DNA from: Polytrichum commune
Taxonomy: Eukaryota; Streptophyta; Polytrichopsida; Polytrichales; Polytrichaceae
Assembly: GCA_950295325.1 (NCBI GenBank)
Contig: OX485806.1
Location: 55,299,169-55,363,168 of the forward strand
Reading direction: 5' to 3'
Length of the DNA stretch: 64,000 bases
Shown piece after piece: positions 58,707-64,000 of the stretch (its first letter is position 1; each line of letters begins with the position of its first letter). Below the pieces are notes generated by a model. The model saw nothing but the letters and a program-made list of their open reading frames with translations. It did no database searches and had not been told where the DNA came from. A program made the translations under genes and the position numbers.

Positions 58707-59155
58707 GACGAAGTTATTTTGCGAGCGGTGAGCGGTAACTTCCGAGATATTTTGATTAAAATATTATTTTAAGCAGTAAGTTCAGGGTATTTTTGGACTA
58801 CATATATTTTTAGTATTTTCTTTTCTAAACTTAGTGAACAGTGGGACCTATGACCGTGGGCAATTAAGGGCTCTGATACAGGAAAAAACGTTATTGTATC
58901 AGTGAGAAATATGGTTTAGGGTGTTAAATTAAACATTTGGAAGTAATATCAGTAATAAATATGGGTTTAGGTCAAGTCAAACACGTATTGTTTCAGTATA
59001 ATAAGAAATAGTGGTACTCCAAAAGGGTCACGCAACTTTGGAAAAAAGAAATACATGTGGTGCGTCAAATGTCTTGTAGTGGCCCTTTTAGTCTCACTAC
59101 ATTATGATTATAAAAAATCTTGCATACATATGTTTCTTCAAAGAAACAGAAAACT

Positions 59156-62100
59156 CTAAGAGTCAAGGTACTTCAATAAACCAGCCTGCAAAACTTGCTT
59201 CACTTCGTTGAAGCTAAAACTAGCTGCATGAATGAACGTGTCTGAATCTGAGTCCAAACCACACAGTACAGTAAACAAATAGTACAAATGCTTACAGTTG
59301 GCCCATTGACCCCGTTTTCCAATTGCCTTAGTTGCCATCTCCTTGAAGTTAGGACAAGTGCATGCTAGTAGCTGCGAAATCGTCAAGTAGTATTGCTGAA
59401 CCTTTGGGGGCGTGCCGGAATCCAACGAGACTATGCATCCTAAGGCAGGGGCTGGAAGCATGCACAATTTGTGCACTTTGGCTTTCAGTGATAGGGCTGA
59501 GGCACAATTATTGGCGTATTTTGTTGACAGGGCCTTCTTGTTGCGCCTAATCAACTTCCCTGAACGCCGGGTGGGAAACTCATCCGGATATGCAGGTGTC
59601 GTGTAGCTTGCTAAGTCCAAAGGTAACGGATGGTCCTGAAAAATTTTGGAAGGTGTCATTTCCTTCCGCTGGGGCAGTCTAAATCCTACATTTTCTAAGG
59701 AGAGGATCTCTTTGCAGGTTAAGTTGGTCCCCAACTTAACCGGCCATACCTCCGGAACGTTCGGGATTGAGACCACCCATCTTCTTTTTGTCCCCTTAAC
59801 GCATCTCTCAATGTCGTCATTGCAGAAAAAAAAGTCTTGAGGGTCCAATCTCTTCTTCCGAAAGTTATCCATGAGGCCTGAGTAGGTAGGTGCAGCGGTG
59901 CTCTTCCCGTCTTGTACAATCCGAGCGACGCACTTCTTCTTGGTGATTGCTTGTAGAGCAAAGCAAGCCTTCGCAGATGTCTTAGGCAGCCGTGCGATGT
60001 GCCACTGGGCAGGGTTGCATAATGTCTCCTCAATCGCGGTGACGTGGTGTCGATCCACCTGCTGCGGAGCTACGTGTGTTGGAAGTTGCGGCTGCTTTTC
60101 ATCTGCGTTTGTGGGAGAATCTGGAATTGTCACAGGAGGTGGAGAATCGTCAAGTCGGGCAGATCTGGTTTAGACGCGAGGTCGGGATATACTGATTTTG
60201 TCTGGCCTGTGAGATTCATGTTCGTCACCTAAAGCAGTGTCTGGTTTACGCTTCATAGAAACAAATACCTCTTCCCCTTCGAGGTGGGGAGTCCTGGTGC
60301 ACCACTCGTCACCGCCAGGCATCTTCAAGATGGCCTCATGCAGCGGTTTCGATATTCCTGTTTTTGCGACAGACCTCTGAGCACGCCTCAGCTTCAATTC
60401 CTCCTTCGAGGGTCCAGTTCCAGGGTTGTCTCCCTTCAGGAATTGGGAATATGTTGAGCACTGCATGAAAGCACGCACGAAATCATCGACTGTTGCCACA
60501 TAAAGGTCGCTGCCTCGATCGCCGGATTGCTGCTTCCACTTGTTATGGATAGATTCAGCAAGGTTACAGGATGACATTTCCGCTAGTTCAGCTTCACTTA
60601 GATTCTGCAATGCCCATAGAGTTCGATTTAGGTTTTAGGGGATATCAATGTCGTTGAATTATAAAGAGTGAAATATATAGGAAAGGATTTGGCAAGTAGA
60701 GACTTAACAACTCCATAAATCCACCCTATTGGCGGTAACGGAAATGCCATAAGGCCAGCTAGAGCTCCAGTCGAGGTAGAGCTTGTTCAGTTGCTGCACC
60801 GGATGACATCCACCATGCCCGAATTGCCAGAAACTTTGTCTCTGCCTCCGCCATCGATTTCGCATTCTTGTATTGCTGGCATAGTATTCGATGTTGATAT
60901 TGCAGGTCTTGACGGATATCGGCCTTGGTATGTTTCTCCAAGGACTGCGTCCAATGGAAAAGACAAGTCCTCTCTTTGTCTACCATCTTCTCAGGCGCAT
61001 CTCCACTTCCGTATGTGATTCGAACAACATTCCAGTTGGCTTGGGCACTGTCGGCCATGAAACCCTTAAAATTTACTTTGTGCACTCCATGTTGAGCCAT
61101 GAGAGCGTTCAAGTTCTTCCACACGACTGACTGGGCAGCAACATCTTCAGACTGCATGTCGCATACTGCGATGGTCATGACACGGCAATATGTGGAATCG
61201 TACACATGGCAAGCCATTGTGGTCCACGACCTGACCCGTTTGACATGGTCAAACATTATCCACGAGTTCTCCAGGTCACCACCGGGCTACATTCGTTTGA
61301 CGAGGTCGACGCCGCTGCCCGACCCAACTTCAAACATCTTGAAGACAAAAACCTTGTCCATGTTCGCTCCTTGCCCTGGAAACCTATTCTGCTGCACGAA
61401 CCTCCAATTGCTAGCACCGCGTAACTTGGTAATACTGTCCATGACTCCAAAGCGACGCATAGTCCTAAACGTGGTAACTGCGTTACGAATGTTGGGTGAG
61501 GTTAGGTGGTTACACCGATCGAAAATAACTTGCAGCTCGTCCAACTCCAAGATCTTTTGTGGGTCACCTTCTTTAGCAAGGAGGAGTGGACCCAGTACTT
61601 CCTTTGCAGTTTCAAGCACAATAGCAGAGCGAGTGGCTGAGGGGGTGCGTTCGACTTGATCCCCAATCAAGCTGTCTGTCAAATCGATGAAGTCCCGATG
61701 TTCACCTGACTTCATGGGATGGTCATGAGATCCCAAGTGCACACAAGCCCTCGTCATGTGAGGTGTCCCAGTAACATAGTAGATCTTGGCAGTGCAGACA
61801 GCTACACAGGTGGGAGGGACATTACAGGATTTGCAAACAACTGTGGAACCAGCGGGAGGTTTGGACCCTAATTCAAACAATTTCTCAGATAATCCTTCCC
61901 ACTCTGTTTCATTCACTTTGGAAGTCCTGTGGTCTCGCTGAAGATACTCACAGGCATGATTGTCGCAACGGAGGTGGCCCAAACAAGAAGATGTACGAAA
62001 CAAAAGCTTGAGATCATTCTGAATATTGGATGTAATTGTGCGAGACCAAGCATGGCCATCGTACCTTCTGTCTATTCCTCGAAGCTGCTTGGCCTTTGTA

Positions 62101-62906
62101 ATCTGCCCATGGTCACCTACAGGTGGAAATTCGAAGATAACGTCCCCATCGTAACGAGGGGGAAGGTAATCAACTTGCTGGAGTCTGATCGCATCAAAGT
62201 TAATTCGAGACAACACACTTTTGGACCGCTTACGAGCTCCAAGACGCATCAAGGAATGAATGATACTGAGAGCAGGACTTGCCACAACCTTGGCCTGACC
62301 AGGATGACTAGAGGGACTAACAGGAGGAGTTCTTTCCTGGCGAACTGCTTCTGTAGAGAGCGAAGGTCGGACTTCACTATCTGACTTTAAAACTTCTACA
62401 TCGCCGTCGGAATCATCACTCAACTCATAAATTGTATTTAGACCGGGCTCAATTTTGACCTTGGACAACAACGGTCTCTCAATGCTAATAGTGGACGACT
62501 CCCTAGGTGTTAGAAGTTCAGTCGAACAATCAAACATAGACTCAGAGATTCCATATACGCGATATTTTCCAGGCTTCAGCAACCAGAACGAACCGTCATC
62601 ACTCTCAACTCTAGTATGACGAACTGCATGTGAAACTAGACCGGTATGATCATCAAAAACTTCTTCTTCGACAAAGATAGTGACCTCACGATACTGAAAC
62701 CTCAAACTCAAAGTTGCACAAGTGACTATAGCATGACCGTCTTCACTTAATGGAAAGAGGACCGGAATAGAATGAGATTCAGCACGAAGGAGGGCCATAG
62801 TGTACGACAGAACTCTGATCAAAACAAGTCCTCTGAACATTGAAATGGTGATAATATATAACAGGAAAGGAATTACAGAGCCAACTGGCAACTTATGTAC
62901 TAGCAA
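59156..62906 (-). pseudogene. MULE B transposase (WRKY-GCM1-like / MULE core / SWIM)
   Basis: Two exon blocks, each in a constant frame. Exon 1 (62906 or ATG at 62798 down to about 60709) has an acidic/Ser linker (YELSDDSDGD), a WRKY-GCM1-like zinc region with RYDGHAW ... CLGHLRC...C near 62070-61950, and the catalytic core with GFMADSAQANWN and CLFHW. Exon 2 (about 60612-59156) ends in a SWIM zinc motif, CTC ... CKH, near 59350-59290. An intron of about 95 bp separates them (acceptor TTGCAG|AAT), matched in MULE A. Four stops interrupt it: TAG at 61287 (Gln in MULE A), TAG at 60759 and 60726 (Trp in MULE A) and TAA at 60170. There are no frameshifts. It would act in the nucleus to cut and move the element. 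Confidence 0.8.
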
Positions 62907-63155
62907 GCGGAATTACAGATGTTAATAGAGAGTCATGCATAGGAAGATGAAAGACGGCTGAAAAACCAATTTTAGATGCAAGTGCGAGATATGCAAGATA
63001 CTGAATAGTAGAATCCTATAACAAGCAAACATACATTCTAAACATTGATGATTATAATATATATTGGCAAATAAGGTCATAAGAATGACGGTCGCCACGA
63101 ATACTGTGGAGAGCATGATAATAGGCATACAATAATAAATCCTAAACAATTGGGA

Positions 63156-63584
63156 TTAACGACGAATACGCTTATGGGGCCCTTTGCCATTTTTGTCACA
63201 CTCATGTTTATGACAATGGTCAATCCCTAAACTACGAACTGCAGTGCATCCTGCGCATTCGAGTCCCTGACCTTGGGGACGTGGGGCACTCCCTAATAGA
63301 GATCTAGAGTAAATGCCCGGTTTAATAAATCCTACTCTAGAATAGGCATGAGTCTGTAAAGTAGATTTGTTCTCTATCAACGTTGCAACATCCGTTTGCA
63401 AAGATGGAATCCGGGGATGTGGACTCTGAACTGTGACCGCCGGAGTAACTGAGCAGTCAGGTGGGTTTAGACTCTTCATGTTGTCGATGTCTGCAAAACC
63501 GGGGAAAGACGACGTGGTGTGGATTTGTGATGAACTAGGAGCACGTAAAGGAGCAAGGCTCGGGAGACTTGAGTCAGTACCCAT
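63156..63584 (-). CDS. Unrecognised ORF upstream of MULE B transposase
   Basis: A 142-residue open frame on the transposase strand inside the provisional MULE B borders. The N-terminal half is Ser/Pro-rich. The C-terminal half is Cys/His/Lys-rich (CAGCTAVRSLGIDHCHKHEC), which could bind zinc. It may be a 5' exon of the transposase gene or a separate small protein. In MULE A the corresponding place is occupied by the satellite array, so no comparison is possible. Confidence 0.35.
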   Translation of the reverse strand: MGTDSSLPSLAPLRAPSSSQIHTTSSFPGFADIDNMKSLNPPDCSVTPAVTVQSPHPRIPSLQTDVATLIENKSTLQTHAYSRVGFIKPGIYSRSLLGSAPRPQGQGLECAGCTAVRSLGIDHCHKHECDKNGKGPHKRIRR

Positions 63585-63848
63585 TGGAGAAGAATATCAT
63601 GAGATGAGATGAAGGAATGGGTACAAGTAATCGGGTATTATATACACCTAGGGTGGACAGCAATGCCCGAATATATGATAACCTGATAGATCAATTAATA
63701 GTCAATAGTTATTTATGTAAATTCTAGACAACCTGTGTCATGTATGAATAGGATGTACTACAATAGTAGTCATCCCTTAATCACAACAATATAGCTGACA
63801 CCGATTAGGTAGATAGACAATAGCGGCGCCTTTTGTAGTGTTTTAATG

Positions 63849-64000
63849 CAGTGTGGATAAAATGAGGAATAAATAAAGAAACTGCAGGTTAATTATCTAA
63901 ATCCAAGATAATAGGAACATAATGATGGCGCATAGATGCTTGAGTATGGTTAGAGATGAACACTCGGTCGAGAGCGAGAATATATCGAGAAGAGAGGAAG
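63849..64000. other. Window end, no supported gene
   Basis: AT-rich DNA to the right of the putative MULE B duplication. Nothing recognised. Confidence 0.5.

Larger units (their letters stand above)
58707..63837 (-). mobile_element. MULE B: Mutator-like element, about 5.1 kb
   Basis: Holds the minus-strand transposase related to MULE A. The left tip (GACGAAGTTATTTTGCGAGCGGTGAGCGG) resembles the reverse-complemented right tip of MULE A (ACGACACTTC..TGTGAGCGTAGAGCGG..GAGCGG), both being the 3' ends of their transposase genes. The right tip is less similar. An 11-bp direct repeat flanks the interval. Boundaries are therefore provisional. Confidence 0.5.

Overview
The window looks like nuclear DNA of a land plant with a repeat-rich genome. 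The evidence is one intact class I TCP transcription-factor gene, GT-AG introns, plant-type LTR retrotransposons, Mutator-like and pogo/Tigger-like DNA transposons, and long AT-rich spacers. I cannot name the species. A non-seed plant is a weak guess. No rRNA, tRNA, CRISPR or bacterial-type operon was seen.

Layout. 1-12.4 kb: a broken exon of an FCP1/NLI-type phosphatase is split by a ~10.9 kb Mutator-like element (MULE A) with a near-perfect 9-bp target duplication. MULE A holds a nested solo LTR, an unrecognised multi-exon gene on the opposite strand, eight 139-bp satellite units with a hairpin core, and a decayed transposase. 12.7-28.6 kb: a DUF8039-like fragment, an inverted solo LTR with TSD TGCTT, the 3' part of a Ty3 element whose linker plus H2C2 zinc region is repeated in tandem, its additional ORF, coiled coil, PPT and LTR, then a PBS and gag-like region, a Copia gag relic and a ~119-bp tandem array. 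28.6-42.4 kb: AT-rich spacer with a full-length pogo/Tigger-like element bounded by TA, and the TCP gene at 36.6-38.1 kb on the minus strand. 42.5-53.8 kb: a nest. An outer LTR of the same family as the one in MULE A (TSD CTTGG) is split by a Ty3 element. That Ty3 element has one 2,413-codon frame encoding Gag, protease, a C5-cytosine DNA methyltransferase, RT, RNase H, integrase and a C-terminal PHD finger. 53.8-57.1 kb: an extremely G-poor, C/A-rich strand. 58.7-63.8 kb: a second, better preserved MULE (MULE B) on the minus strand.

How the parts relate. Almost everything coding is transposon-derived and inactive. Decay is mostly by single nonsense changes that fit C-to-T or G-to-A transitions, often without frameshifts, as expected for long-methylated DNA. 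The most notable system is the Ty3 element carrying a cytosine methyltransferase between protease and RT and a histone-reader type PHD finger after integrase. Such an element could in principle write DNA methylation and read chromatin at its target. The second is the Ty3 element with five H2C2-type zinc modules in one frame before its integrase core.
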